From assembly GCA_946534105.1 (NCBI GenBank), contig CAMNCG010000005.1:1-46551 (forward strand): a stretch of DNA of 46,551 nucleotides, written 5' to 3'. Under the pieces are notes generated by a model. That model was not told where the DNA came from. It was given only the letters and a program-made list of their open reading frames with translations, and did no database searches. Positions 27,577 through 36,857 of the stretch are shown piece after piece. Positions within the stretch are counted from its first letter, which is position 1, and each line of letters opens with the position of its first letter. The stretch comes from an uncultured Verrucomicrobiota bacterium. Lineage in GTDB: Bacteria > Verrucomicrobiota > Kiritimatiellia > RFP12 > UBA3636. Made by a program: the position numbers and the translations under genes.

Positions 27577-30056
27577 TTTGCGTTCTTGAGCAAAGTCAGG
27601 TTCCTGAGAAAAAGGGTGCAACGGGTGCCGCGGGGATTGGCGCCGACGCGGATCGCGGAGACGGAGGCGGCGTCCATGCCGGGCGGCAGATCGACGCGGC
27701 GGCGCTCCCAGTCGCCGGTGGGCGGGTCGAACGGGATGAAGAGGTCGGGGCTCCCGTCGCCGAATACTAGCATGAGATATTGCGACTTGAAGTCGTTTTC
27801 GACCTTGTCCTGCTCGCTGCGGATCTCGAACTCAATGCGCAGGGTTTCCGCCAGACTTTCGCGTGGAAGGTCGAGCGCGCGCTCGGGATACATCCAGCGG
27901 TCGGCGGCGGCGCTTTTCCACGAGGCGTCGAATCGGAGCGAGCCGTCGGCGGCGTCGAAGGAGATCGAGTGCGCGTCGGCGGAGGAATTGGTTTTCCAGA
28001 GCGCCGGATCCTGCCAGGGCAGTTCGACTTTGCGGCAGGTCGCGGTGAACGCCTTGTCGAAAAGCAGCGGCACGGCGAGTCGGGAAATCGGGCGGCCCTC
28101 GAAGGCTCCGGAGAGGACCAGGGTGCTGGTCGACTGGCCGCTTGCCTGCGGCGCGAGCGTGCACTCGAACGCCACCGGGCCGTTGGGAAATGGCGGCACT
28201 TCGAATGGAGCGGCGGGCAGGCCGGACACGGCGGCGCCGGCGGTTTCCAGCATGCCGGTCTGCGCGGTGTCGGAGAAGTTCCAGAGTTCGACCGTGGCGC
28301 GACCGGCGTCGCCTTTCATCACAGCGAGCGTTTTGCGGCCCGAAATCTCGAAGTCGCGCGGGTCGAGGCGGATGCGCGGGACGAGGGGGGTGTTGCAGTG
28401 GCGCCGCTTCGCGGCTGCCCTAGGAGCGCAGGACAAAGAGGCGGCGGGGGAGAGTCCTCCGCCGGGGATGGCGAGATAGGCCGGGAAGCGCGTGGCCGCA
28501 AGTCGGAGCAAACCGTCGGGAGCGGGCGCGACCTCGGACACGCCGCCGCACATGTCCACGAGGCGGAATGAGATTCCACGCGGAGGTGCGAGCGTCCACT
28601 CCCGCGCGAAATCCGGCGTTGCCGCCACCACGCCGCCCGCGGCGGCGTCGATCGGGGACTCGCTCCAGAAGACCACGGTCTGCGAACCGTCGGGGTGTTC
28701 GTAGAGATGGGCGCGAATCCCATCGGGCGCGTCGAGCGGGCCGAGGAGCCGGGCGTCGCCGATTTCGCGCAGGAGCGTCGCCATGGCCGAGAAGACCGGC
28801 TTCACGGTGCCGTCGCGGCGGATGACGCCCCAGTCCTTGCGGCCGCCGCGCTCGTTGTAGGCGGCGAAGACGAAGAAAAACGAGCGCTCCACCCCTTCGC
28901 TTTGGAGCGCGATGGCGGCCTTGGGGTAGAACTCCGCCACGAGCAGCTCCTGCTCGGGAGAGTGCGCCTTGCGGCCCGCCATGGCGCCGTCGCTTTCCGG
29001 CAGACCCTCCATGTCGGTGCCGAACTCCGTGACCCAGATCGGGATGTCGGGAGCGCCGGCGGCGGCGAGGTCGGCGCGGAGTTTCGCGAACGTCTGCGGA
29101 TATTTCGAAATCGGCGCGTAGGTGTGGTAGTTGAAGGCGTCGAGATACGGGAGGACGTCGTTTTCGAGAAGCGCCTCGTAGTAGGGCGAGTTGTAGGGCG
29201 GAATCGAAAGACCGCCGTTCAGGACCGGAATGTCGGGGCGGACCGACCGGAAGGCGAGAGAGGCGACCTTCAGAAGCGAGGCGTATTCCCAGACCGGTTC
29301 CGGCGCGAAGGCGAGGTCCGGCTCGTTCCAGAACTCCCAGTCGTCCGCGCAGTCGCCGAAGGCGGTGGCGGAGGCGCGGCAGAAGTCGTAGAGGGCGCGA
29401 GGGTCGCCGGGAAGTCGGCGCCGGGGCTGCGCCCACGCGGGGCAGTCGTGGAACATCCCCGAAACGCCGATGCCGCGCTCGCGCAGCATCCGCGCGTTCG
29501 CGAGATAGCGGCCGAAGTCGGGCGGGGCGTCGGGCGACGGCTGGACATGGCGCCAGTGCAACCGGTCGCGCACGTGGCGGAAGCCGCAGAGCGCGAGCAG
29601 GTCCGCGACCGTGCGCTCGGTGTCGCCGCCGTTCCACGGGCAGAAAAACGCGCCGCGCCGCGAGATCGAGGAAAGCGCCGCGTCGGCGGCGAATGCGCGG
29701 GACGGAGCGCGGGACGGAGCCCGCGCATCAGGATGCGCGCCTTCGGCCACCACCGCAAGCGTGGCGAGGCGGGGCGGCGGGGGCGTCGTCACCACATCGT
29801 CGCTCACCATCGCGTAGTAGCCGGCCGGGAGCGGCGGGAGGGTCGCCTCGCCGCGCTCGTCGAACACACCTGCGGCGCCCTCCACCTCCCGGTTTCGCCA
29901 ATTGACGAGTCGCCATGCCGCGCCCGGTTCGCCGCCGCGCGCCACGACGGGCGCGTCTTCGACGGCGGCGTGGCCCGGCGCGTCGAACACGACGGCGGCG
30001 TGGGCCGATGCTGCAAAGGCGACGCACAGGAAAAGGAATGGCTGGCGATCTGTCAT
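27573..30056 (-). CDS. Secreted clan GH-A glycoside hydrolase (GH39-like) with C-terminal accessory domain
   Basis: Signal peptide; DDWEFWNEPDLAF (NEP) and IPIWVTEFGTDMEG (nucleophile Glu); ATGA overlap with GH78 start. Confidence 0.75.
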   Translation of the reverse strand: MTDRQPFLFLCVAFAASAHAAVVFDAPGHAAVEDAPVVARGGEPGAAWRLVNWRNREVEGAAGVFDERGEATLPPLPAGYYAMVSDDVVTTPPPPRLATLAVVAEGAHPDARAPSRAPSRAFAADAALSSISRRGAFFCPWNGGDTERTVADLLALCGFRHVRDRLHWRHVQPSPDAPPDFGRYLANARMLRERGIGVSGMFHDCPAWAQPRRRLPGDPRALYDFCRASATAFGDCADDWEFWNEPDLAFAPEPVWEYASLLKVASLAFRSVRPDIPVLNGGLSIPPYNSPYYEALLENDVLPYLDAFNYHTYAPISKYPQTFAKLRADLAAAGAPDIPIWVTEFGTDMEGLPESDGAMAGRKAHSPEQELLVAEFYPKAAIALQSEGVERSFFFVFAAYNERGGRKDWGVIRRDGTVKPVFSAMATLLREIGDARLLGPLDAPDGIRAHLYEHPDGSQTVVFWSESPIDAAAGGVVAATPDFAREWTLAPPRGISFRLVDMCGGVSEVAPAPDGLLRLAATRFPAYLAIPGGGLSPAASLSCAPRAAAKRRHCNTPLVPRIRLDPRDFEISGRKTLAVMKGDAGRATVELWNFSDTAQTGMLETAGAAVSGLPAAPFEVPPFPNGPVAFECTLAPQASGQSTSTLVLSGAFEGRPISRLAVPLLFDKAFTATCRKVELPWQDPALWKTNSSADAHSISFDAADGSLRFDASWKSAAADRWMYPERALDLPRESLAETLRIEFEIRSEQDKVENDFKSQYLMLVFGDGSPDLFIPFDPPTGDWERRRVDLPPGMDAASVSAIRVGANPRGTRCTLFLRNLTLLKNAK
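29693..29743 (-). repeat. Dispersed palindromic repeat related to that at 16695-16765
   Basis: ggcgcgcatcctgatgcgcgggctccgtcc matches TGCGCTCATCCTGATGCGCAGGCTCTGCC at 24/29; followed by tandem ctccgtcccgcg. Confidence 0.75.
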
Positions 30057-30067
30057 GTGATGTTTTT

Positions 30068-30114
30068 TTCTAGGATTCCAGGTTCCTAGGATTCGAGGCT
30101 TCTAGGATTCGAGG
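30068..30114. repeat. Three tandem copies of ~16-bp unit CTAGGATTCsAGG
   Basis: ttctaggattccagg / ttcctaggattcgagg / cttctaggattcgagg. Confidence 0.85.
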
Positions 30115-30130
30115 CTGGACTTATAGATTT

Positions 30131-30150
30131 CTAGAATTATATAATTCTAG
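30131..30150. repeat. Perfect AT-rich 20-bp palindrome CTAGAATTATATAATTCTAG
   Basis: Self-complementary by inspection; upstream of the GH39-like/GH78 pair. Confidence 0.9.
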
Positions 30151-30191
30151 TTTTCCGCCTTACCCTCCGCGCACTCGCGGCATTTCTCCTC

Positions 30192-33100
30192 CTACCTGAT
30201 CACCATCACGAAGGCCGGAGTCAGTACCTCGAACGAGCCTGGGCCGGAGAGGTATTCGGGGTGCGTCGCGGCGGAGACAATGCCGTACGTGCCGCGCCCG
30301 CCGAGGCGGAGGGAGCCAAGGCGCTGCGTCCCGGCGAATTCGAGTTCCAGCCGCGCCCCGGAGGCCACGGCGATCGTGGTCTCGGACGAAAGACCCGGCG
30401 TTTCCGGAACGTCGGCGGCGTCCACGGCCTTTAGCGACACCGCGTCGATGTGGGAGAGCCGGTCGTTCGCAGTTCCGGCACCGTCCCACCAGTCGCTGTC
30501 CGGCGCGCTCATGCCCTGTAGGTGGAGCGTGTACGTCCCGGCTTGCTGAACGCGGAACAGGAAGGCGTGCTCGACGAAGTTCGTCGAATCGACGTAGGTC
30601 CAGCCAATGTCGTTCGTCGCCGTGCCGCTCGTGAGGTAGGCGCGGATCGGGTTGCGGCCGTAGCTGTTGGGCGCGGCGCCCTGCGCGTGGCGGGACTCGG
30701 CCCAGAAGCGAAGCCGGTGGAACCCGGCGGCAAGCGCGAGCCCGGACTGCGAGATCTCGCTCTGGCCGCGGATCTTCGCGCGCATGACGCCGTCCACAAT
30801 GTTGACGTCGTAGTTCTTCGCGTCGCGGTCGAAGCGCTCCCAGACGGCGGAGGAGGAATATCCGGAGACGCTCGAATCGGCGTGGTTGTCGTAGGACCAG
30901 TCGTTCGCGTTGTAGTATCCGGCCTGGGTTCGGGAGGTGCACTCCTCGAACGAACCGTTCGAGAGCAGTTCTTCCGGATCGGCGACGGGGACGAGCGCGA
31001 GATTGTCCACGAGCGCGCCGCCCGAGGCCCTTGTCTGGCGCAGTTCGATCACGACGGCCTGGGTGCCGTCCACCGTGAACGAATCGGGGAATTCGACCGG
31101 GGCGAGCGCGTGCGACAAAACCGTGAGCGACCCCACCGACGCGGCGGCGCCGCCGCCGACGGAGACCTTCGCCTCAATCGTCGGGGCGGAGGAGATGTTC
31201 TGCCCGTTCACGCTCACGGTGGAGCGCCGGGAGGCGTCGAGCCGCAGACGGTAGGTTCCGGACGGCGGGACGAACTGCGACGTGGTGCGGGCGACGGCCC
31301 CGTCGCCGAAGAGGCCGAGCTGGGCGAAGCCGAAGACGTTCTCGCCGAAGCAGTCGTAGTAGCTGTAGAAGGCTCGGGTGTAGGGGCTGGTCTTCGAGCC
31401 GGAGTACGTGTTGTAGTCGCGGTTGTAGGCGGAAATACCCTGCTCGACGAGGGCGACGTTCGGAGTCGCGCCGGTGCCGAACGCGGTTTCGACGGCGAAC
31501 TCCCACCCTTCGGCCGTGTTGGCTGCGTTGAGAGTCGGACTGAGAAGCTCGACCGTTTCCTCGAAATCGCCGTTCGGAACGGGAATGGCGGCCGTGTCGA
31601 GTTCAGAATCCGGAACCAAGCGCAGGCGCAGGTCGTCGAAATCCACGGTTCCGTCGACGTTGGCGCTGTCGATGACCTTCGAGCGAAGGCGCAGCAGATA
31701 TGGAGTGCCGCCGACAAGGCGCGGTGTGCGGTAGTAAACGCGGTAGTAGGGGGAATCGGATTTCACAAGATCGCCGAACTTGACCATCGAACTCTCGTCT
31801 TCGCCGATGAAGAATTCAAAATGGTTGCGGTTGCCTTTGTTGAGATAGTTTTGGCGCCCGGAGGCGTAGAAGGAAAACTCGTAAACGCCGTCGGCGGGAG
31901 GCGTGACGGTGGCGGTGGCCTGGACGCCCTCGCCCTTGAGCATCATCACGGCGACTCCGTCCGGTGCCGGCCACGATGAAAAGTAGGTGTTGCAGGTGTC
32001 GAAATTGTAGATGGCCATGCTCTGGTTGTAGTAGCCCGTCAGATCCTCACGCTTGAACCCCGAATTCTGAGTGGAGGCACCCGCCGTGATGGTGACGCGG
32101 GTGTTGACGCGCGGATTCCGAAGATTCATGAGCGTTGCGTTGTTCGTGTAGGACTCGAACGAGGAGTCCGCCGGCTCCGCGACGATGGAATCGACCGCGG
32201 AGGGCGCGGCGGCGGGCGCGAGGCGCAGGACTCCGCCCGCGACCGAGACGGCGCTTTCCGGGAGCGTCGCGACCGAGAGGCGGCCGCGCCCGGACTTGGC
32301 GATGACGCCAGTCGCGCCGGGCGCCGCCGAAATCGCGTCGCCGCAAAGACCCGACTCCACGGCGTAGGCCGCGCCGGACTCCGGAACGGCCACGACCTCG
32401 GGCGCGAGCGGGAGGACGGCGGAGGCGTCGGCGTCAAACGCCGCCGCGCCCGCGCCGCCCACGGTCACGGGCGAGCCGGACTCCGGAGCAAACGTCGCCG
32501 TGCCACCCTCCAGGCGCACCGTCGGCGCCGCCGCGCACGCCGGGACGCCCCACTTGTCCATGAGATAGGCGCGCACCTGCATGCGCTCGGCGTCCGTCAC
32601 CTTGTTCGTGAAGACGACGGCCTCGAAAAGATAGTCGCCACCGTTGCGCAGGAGTCCCGCAGTCGCGCTCTGCGACGAGTCGCGGAAAAACGCCGAAAAC
32701 TGCGCGGGCCTGTCCGTGAGCTCGAACTCCATGAGGTGGAGACCGGTGTGGTTCTCCATGGAATCCGTCCAAGGATCGACGGACGCGCCGTCGAAGAACA
32801 TCCGCCCGGTGTCCATCGCTCCGGCGTAGGAGGTGCCGCCATACTGGAGAATCGCTGCGGAAAGGGAATAGGAGGAGTAGAAGTCGCGGACGGGAGTCGC
32901 GGAGCCGAGGTAGTTGCCGAGGATGTGGCCCCAGTGGTTGGAGACGGCCTGGACGAGAAACACGTGGAAGACGTTCTGAAGCGTCGTGTAGTCGAGCGTC
33001 CACTTCGCGCCGTCGGCCACCGAATCCGTCGCCTGCGCGGCGGACTTGAGGAGCAGCGACTGACCGCTCGCGCGCCCGCTCTCCGCGTCCGCGCCGCCGA

Positions 33101-33692
33101 ACCAGACGCCGGTTTTGCCGTAGGCGGAAACGACGGCGGGCGGAATCCCCTCGCCGCCGAGATGAACGGACGCGGACGAGTCGGTCCACCAGATCGGGGT
33201 TGCGCGCAGATAGCGCGAATCGGAAGCCGATGTGGCGCGCGCGTCGAGCCACTCGGCCACGAGTTGAGTAGCGTCGGGATGGACTTCCTGGCGATACGGG
33301 GTCCCGTTCGTCGCGAGGAGATTCGCCGAAGCGGCGTCCAGCCAGAGCGCGGCCTTTTCGTCGATGACCGACGGGCGCGCGATGGCCGGAGCGGCCCCGC
33401 CGGCCTGGAGCGTGAGGTTGCCGCCCAGAACGCCGATTTCAGGCGGCGCGGGCTGGACGACCGAGGCTGCGGGAAGCACGAGCGTCCCCGCGCCCGTCTT
33501 GTAGAGGCGGCCAGTGCCGTCCACCGACACGCGGTCCGTCTGCGTTGCGGTTTCGCCTGCGGCGATGCGGATTTCCGCGCGCTCGCGCCAGCCGACATCG
33601 ACCGTGCCGGCGGCGACCGGCGCCGCGGCGAACGCCGCCGCGAGCAGCGCCGCGCAAAGGCGCGCCGTCGACCGTTTTGTTGATTTCTTCAT
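30192..33692 (-). CDS. Large secreted LamG/autotransporter-associated-repeat-like protein, paralog of 10315-13095
   Basis: Signal peptide MKKSTKRSTARLCAALLAAAFAAAPVAAG; VGWRERAEIRI; GRLYKTGAGTLVLPAAS; YLFEAVVFTNKVTDAERMQVRAYLMDKWG; LLSNGSFEE; C-terminus aligns without gaps to the first paralog. Confidence 0.78.
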   Translation of the reverse strand: MKKSTKRSTARLCAALLAAAFAAAPVAAGTVDVGWRERAEIRIAAGETATQTDRVSVDGTGRLYKTGAGTLVLPAASVVQPAPPEIGVLGGNLTLQAGGAAPAIARPSVIDEKAALWLDAASANLLATNGTPYRQEVHPDATQLVAEWLDARATSASDSRYLRATPIWWTDSSASVHLGGEGIPPAVVSAYGKTGVWFGGADAESGRASGQSLLLKSAAQATDSVADGAKWTLDYTTLQNVFHVFLVQAVSNHWGHILGNYLGSATPVRDFYSSYSLSAAILQYGGTSYAGAMDTGRMFFDGASVDPWTDSMENHTGLHLMEFELTDRPAQFSAFFRDSSQSATAGLLRNGGDYLFEAVVFTNKVTDAERMQVRAYLMDKWGVPACAAAPTVRLEGGTATFAPESGSPVTVGGAGAAAFDADASAVLPLAPEVVAVPESGAAYAVESGLCGDAISAAPGATGVIAKSGRGRLSVATLPESAVSVAGGVLRLAPAAAPSAVDSIVAEPADSSFESYTNNATLMNLRNPRVNTRVTITAGASTQNSGFKREDLTGYYNQSMAIYNFDTCNTYFSSWPAPDGVAVMMLKGEGVQATATVTPPADGVYEFSFYASGRQNYLNKGNRNHFEFFIGEDESSMVKFGDLVKSDSPYYRVYYRTPRLVGGTPYLLRLRSKVIDSANVDGTVDFDDLRLRLVPDSELDTAAIPVPNGDFEETVELLSPTLNAANTAEGWEFAVETAFGTGATPNVALVEQGISAYNRDYNTYSGSKTSPYTRAFYSYYDCFGENVFGFAQLGLFGDGAVARTTSQFVPPSGTYRLRLDASRRSTVSVNGQNISSAPTIEAKVSVGGGAAASVGSLTVLSHALAPVEFPDSFTVDGTQAVVIELRQTRASGGALVDNLALVPVADPEELLSNGSFEECTSRTQAGYYNANDWSYDNHADSSVSGYSSSAVWERFDRDAKNYDVNIVDGVMRAKIRGQSEISQSGLALAAGFHRLRFWAESRHAQGAAPNSYGRNPIRAYLTSGTATNDIGWTYVDSTNFVEHAFLFRVQQAGTYTLHLQGMSAPDSDWWDGAGTANDRLSHIDAVSLKAVDAADVPETPGLSSETTIAVASGARLELEFAGTQRLGSLRLGGRGTYGIVSAATHPEYLSGPGSFEVLTPAFVMVIR

Positions 33693-33976
33693 CGTTTTCG
33701 TCCCTCGTTTTGGAATGGTTTCGAACTTCGCGCCGGCGGCGACGGACTGCACCGCCGCCGACACCGACGATCCTAGTGCGGAAAACGAAAATCCGCAACC
33801 CCCAAAGTGATGTTTTCAACAATAAATTCATCCCTGAAACAACGAAACAAAACTAGGTTGAAACCGACCATGCCAAGTAGTATTCTTCGCGGCGTTGCTC
33901 CATGGAACATGTACCCGATTGGCTTCATGATTCGCAATTTTCCACTGGACGCCTTTCCATCCTTCACCTTTTCCCC

Positions 33977-36808
33977 ATGAACGAAAATTCGCCAGCAGAG
34001 TCCACATCAGTCAACCAAGGCGCGACGCCCGGCGCGAAGTGGCCGTTCATCGTGATCCGGCACCCGATGTCCGTCAATGAAAAACCGGACGAGTTCGGAA
34101 TTCTCGTGCAGACACACCGGAACCATCCCGGCGCGTGTGACGAGTTCTGGTTCGCGACAGGATCCCGCAAGACGATTCCGGAGCTGGAAAAGGAATGCGG
34201 CACCTTCGCCCGATACCGGGAACTCTGCGACGCCGCCGGAATTCTCCCGGGCTACCAGCAGGGACTCACGCTCGGGCACGGAGAACGCCACGACGGACCG
34301 GCCAGGCCCGGGGAAGCGCAATTTCCGGACGACGCATGGCAGCGCGGAGCGGACGGCGCAAGAATTCCGTTTCTCTGCCCTCGCTCGCCGTTCGTCCTCG
34401 ACTACGAGCGCGAATACGCGAAAACCGTCCTGCGCGTCGCGGCTCCGTCCTCCTACTGGATCGACGACGACCTGCGCCTCGGCATCTCGAAGCCAGACGG
34501 GTGCTTCTGCGACCGATGCATCGCGGCCTTCAACGAAAAGACCGGGCGGGCTCTGACGCGAGAGGCGCTCGTCGCGCGCCTCTACGACAAAAACGTGGAA
34601 CAGGAGCCGCTCCGGGCCGAGTGGAGCGAGTTCAACGCCGAGTCGCTCGCCATTTACGGCGCGCAGGTGCGCAAGGCGGCAGACGAACTTGGTTCGCGCT
34701 GCCGCATTGCCTACCAGGCCGTGTCGGCGAACCGCCGCTACACGGCGTCAAGCTACGAGCCGCTGCTTCGCGCGCTTTCGGGCCCCGGCGGCGCGGCCGT
34801 CGGAATCCGTCCCGGCCACGGGTTCTACACCGAGGAGAGTCCGCGCGGGATGATCGCGAAGAACCTCGCCGTCGCCCGCGAAGCGGAGCGCCTGCGCGGC
34901 ACATCACTTCCCGTCGCCTCGATCTGCTACGAGGAGGAGACCTATCCGCGCCATCTGCTCAACAAGACGCCCGGCGCAATCCTCACGGAATCGGCGCTCG
35001 CGCTTGCGTCCGGATGCGACAGCCTTTCGCTCTACTGGTTTCCGGCGGAGGACCCGCTGCCGGCCGACGAATACGACCGCTTTTTGGACGCGCTCGCCGC
35101 GGCAAGGCCATACTTTGAACGACTGGCCTCCTCGACACGCCGGACGAGGCTCGGAGGGCTTGCGCGCTTCGTCGGATCAGCCGCCGCCGAGACGCTCGAC
35201 TTCGACCTCTACGACGAGAAGGACTTTGACCTTGCCTGCGCCGGGATCCCGGTCACGGTCGCGAACAGCGCCGCCGCGGCCTGGTTTCTGACGGACAAGT
35301 CGCGACGCGAAATGACCGACGCCGACCGCGCCGCGCTGCCATCCCTTCCGATGGTCGATATCTCCGACACCGACAAGTTTCCGCTAGCGAGCCGCCGCGC
35401 GAAACTGCTGGACGATCTCGACGCGGCGACGAAGGGATCCTTTCCGGTCCGAGTGGACGAATGCAAGGCTCTCCGCGTCCTGCCGCGCGTCCGCGAAGAC
35501 GGCCGACTCGACAGCGTCACACTGCTCAACCTTTCCATTGGAGGCACCGGCCCGCTCACGATTCGCCTCCGCAACAGCGCGGGTTCCACCGCCATGTGGC
35601 AGGGACCTGACGGCGCCGCCGCCAAACCGCTGCCGACATGGTCCGGCGCCTTGCCGAATGAGCAAATTGTCCGACTGGACAGCATTGGGGCGTGGCAGAT
35701 CGGCACCATCTTCCTGGAGACCGACGCTACGCCATCCGCCGCGCCGGCCCATGCCGCGGCGCAACATGAATCGTCGCCGCACTGGCACTGGTTCGACGGC
35801 ACGGCGCTGCCAATGGAAGGTCGCGGCTACGCGCCGGAGAGACTCGCCTCCCCCTACCATCGACTCCCGGCCGACGCCCTTGACCATGTGACACCGGACG
35901 TGCGCGGCCTGCAATCCGACACCGCCGGCCTGTGCTTCCGCTTTCGAACCGACTCCCGGAAACTGCGAATCTTCTGGAAGACGACCAAGCCCGTGATCCG
36001 GATGTGGAACATGGCTCCATCCGGCGCCGACGGCATCGACGTATATCAGGAAAGGCCCGACGGGAGTTGGCATTTTGTCAAACCGCCATTCCCCATTCCG
36101 CCAAACAGTTTCGGCGCCGAATACACCTGGGAAGTCGAACCGGAACTGACGACACTCGTGTATCTGCCGCTTTACAACGGGATTGCCGAGTTTCGCCTCG
36201 GAGTGGAACCCGGCCGCTACGTGGAAGCCGCCCCGGCGCGCCGCAGCGGCATCGCGAAACCGGTCGTGTTCTACGGCACCTCGATAACGCAGGGCGCAAG
36301 CGCCGCGCATCCAGGCGGATGCTGGGTCGCCCAGGCCGCCCGTTTCGCCGATGTCGAAGCGGTCAACCTCGGCTTCTCGGGCTCTGGAAAGATGGAAGAC
36401 TCCATGCTTGAGTGTCTGTCGGAAATCGACGCCGCGCTCTACGTCCTGGACACCGTGTCCAACATGACGCCGGAGCTGATCCGCGAGCGCATGGAGCGCT
36501 TCGTCCGCGGTCTTGCGGAACGGCGTCCCGGCACGCCGATCCTCCTCACGGCCAATGTCTTCGTCATGGGCGAACACCACCGCCTGCGCGATGCCGCGGT
36601 ACGCGCCATCTACGACAAGCTGAAGTCCGAGGATCCGGTGAAATGGTCGATTCTGCACTTCGCGGGGGATGACGCCGCCGCGCTCGCGCCGGACGATGAC
36701 GGAACAGAGGACGGCGTTCATCTCAACGATCTGGGGATGAAGCGCGCAGGCGAGCACTTCGGAAGGAAAATACGGGACATTCTGGGGCAAACGGCGTTTT
36801 CCCAATGA
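33977..36808 (+). CDS. Fusion of a TIM-barrel glycosidase-like domain with a GxDLY/SGNH (GDSL) esterase domain
   Basis: N-terminal YWIDDDLRLG...CFCDRC and CYEEETYPRHLL; C-terminal SGADGIDVYQERPDGSWHFV (GxDLY-like) and PVVFYGTSITQGASAAHPGGCW...GFSGSGKM...DGVHLNDLG (SGNH). Confidence 0.78.
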   Translation: MNENSPAESTSVNQGATPGAKWPFIVIRHPMSVNEKPDEFGILVQTHRNHPGACDEFWFATGSRKTIPELEKECGTFARYRELCDAAGILPGYQQGLTLGHGERHDGPARPGEAQFPDDAWQRGADGARIPFLCPRSPFVLDYEREYAKTVLRVAAPSSYWIDDDLRLGISKPDGCFCDRCIAAFNEKTGRALTREALVARLYDKNVEQEPLRAEWSEFNAESLAIYGAQVRKAADELGSRCRIAYQAVSANRRYTASSYEPLLRALSGPGGAAVGIRPGHGFYTEESPRGMIAKNLAVAREAERLRGTSLPVASICYEEETYPRHLLNKTPGAILTESALALASGCDSLSLYWFPAEDPLPADEYDRFLDALAAARPYFERLASSTRRTRLGGLARFVGSAAAETLDFDLYDEKDFDLACAGIPVTVANSAAAAWFLTDKSRREMTDADRAALPSLPMVDISDTDKFPLASRRAKLLDDLDAATKGSFPVRVDECKALRVLPRVREDGRLDSVTLLNLSIGGTGPLTIRLRNSAGSTAMWQGPDGAAAKPLPTWSGALPNEQIVRLDSIGAWQIGTIFLETDATPSAAPAHAAAQHESSPHWHWFDGTALPMEGRGYAPERLASPYHRLPADALDHVTPDVRGLQSDTAGLCFRFRTDSRKLRIFWKTTKPVIRMWNMAPSGADGIDVYQERPDGSWHFVKPPFPIPPNSFGAEYTWEVEPELTTLVYLPLYNGIAEFRLGVEPGRYVEAAPARRSGIAKPVVFYGTSITQGASAAHPGGCWVAQAARFADVEAVNLGFSGSGKMEDSMLECLSEIDAALYVLDTVSNMTPELIRERMERFVRGLAERRPGTPILLTANVFVMGEHHRLRDAAVRAIYDKLKSEDPVKWSILHFAGDDAAALAPDDDGTEDGVHLNDLGMKRAGEHFGRKIRDILGQTAFSQ

Positions 36809-36810
36809 CA

Positions 36811-36853
36811 TCCGATTTATTGACAGGGCGGAAGGAAGAGGACCAAAATCGGA
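36811..36853 (+). promoter_or_regulatory. Putative promoter (TTGACA, 18 bp, CAAAAT) flanked by 8-bp inverted repeat TCCGATTT/AAATCGGA
   Basis: Arms 36811-36818 and 36846-36853; GTG start at 36858. Confidence 0.5.
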
Positions 36854-36857
36854 CTCT

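Noticed and set aside
33849-33860. CTAGTTTTG shared with 10228-10240 upstream of both surface paralogs, as a common operator
   Set aside because: A 9-mer match between regions of this size is expected fairly often by chance, and flanks do not align.
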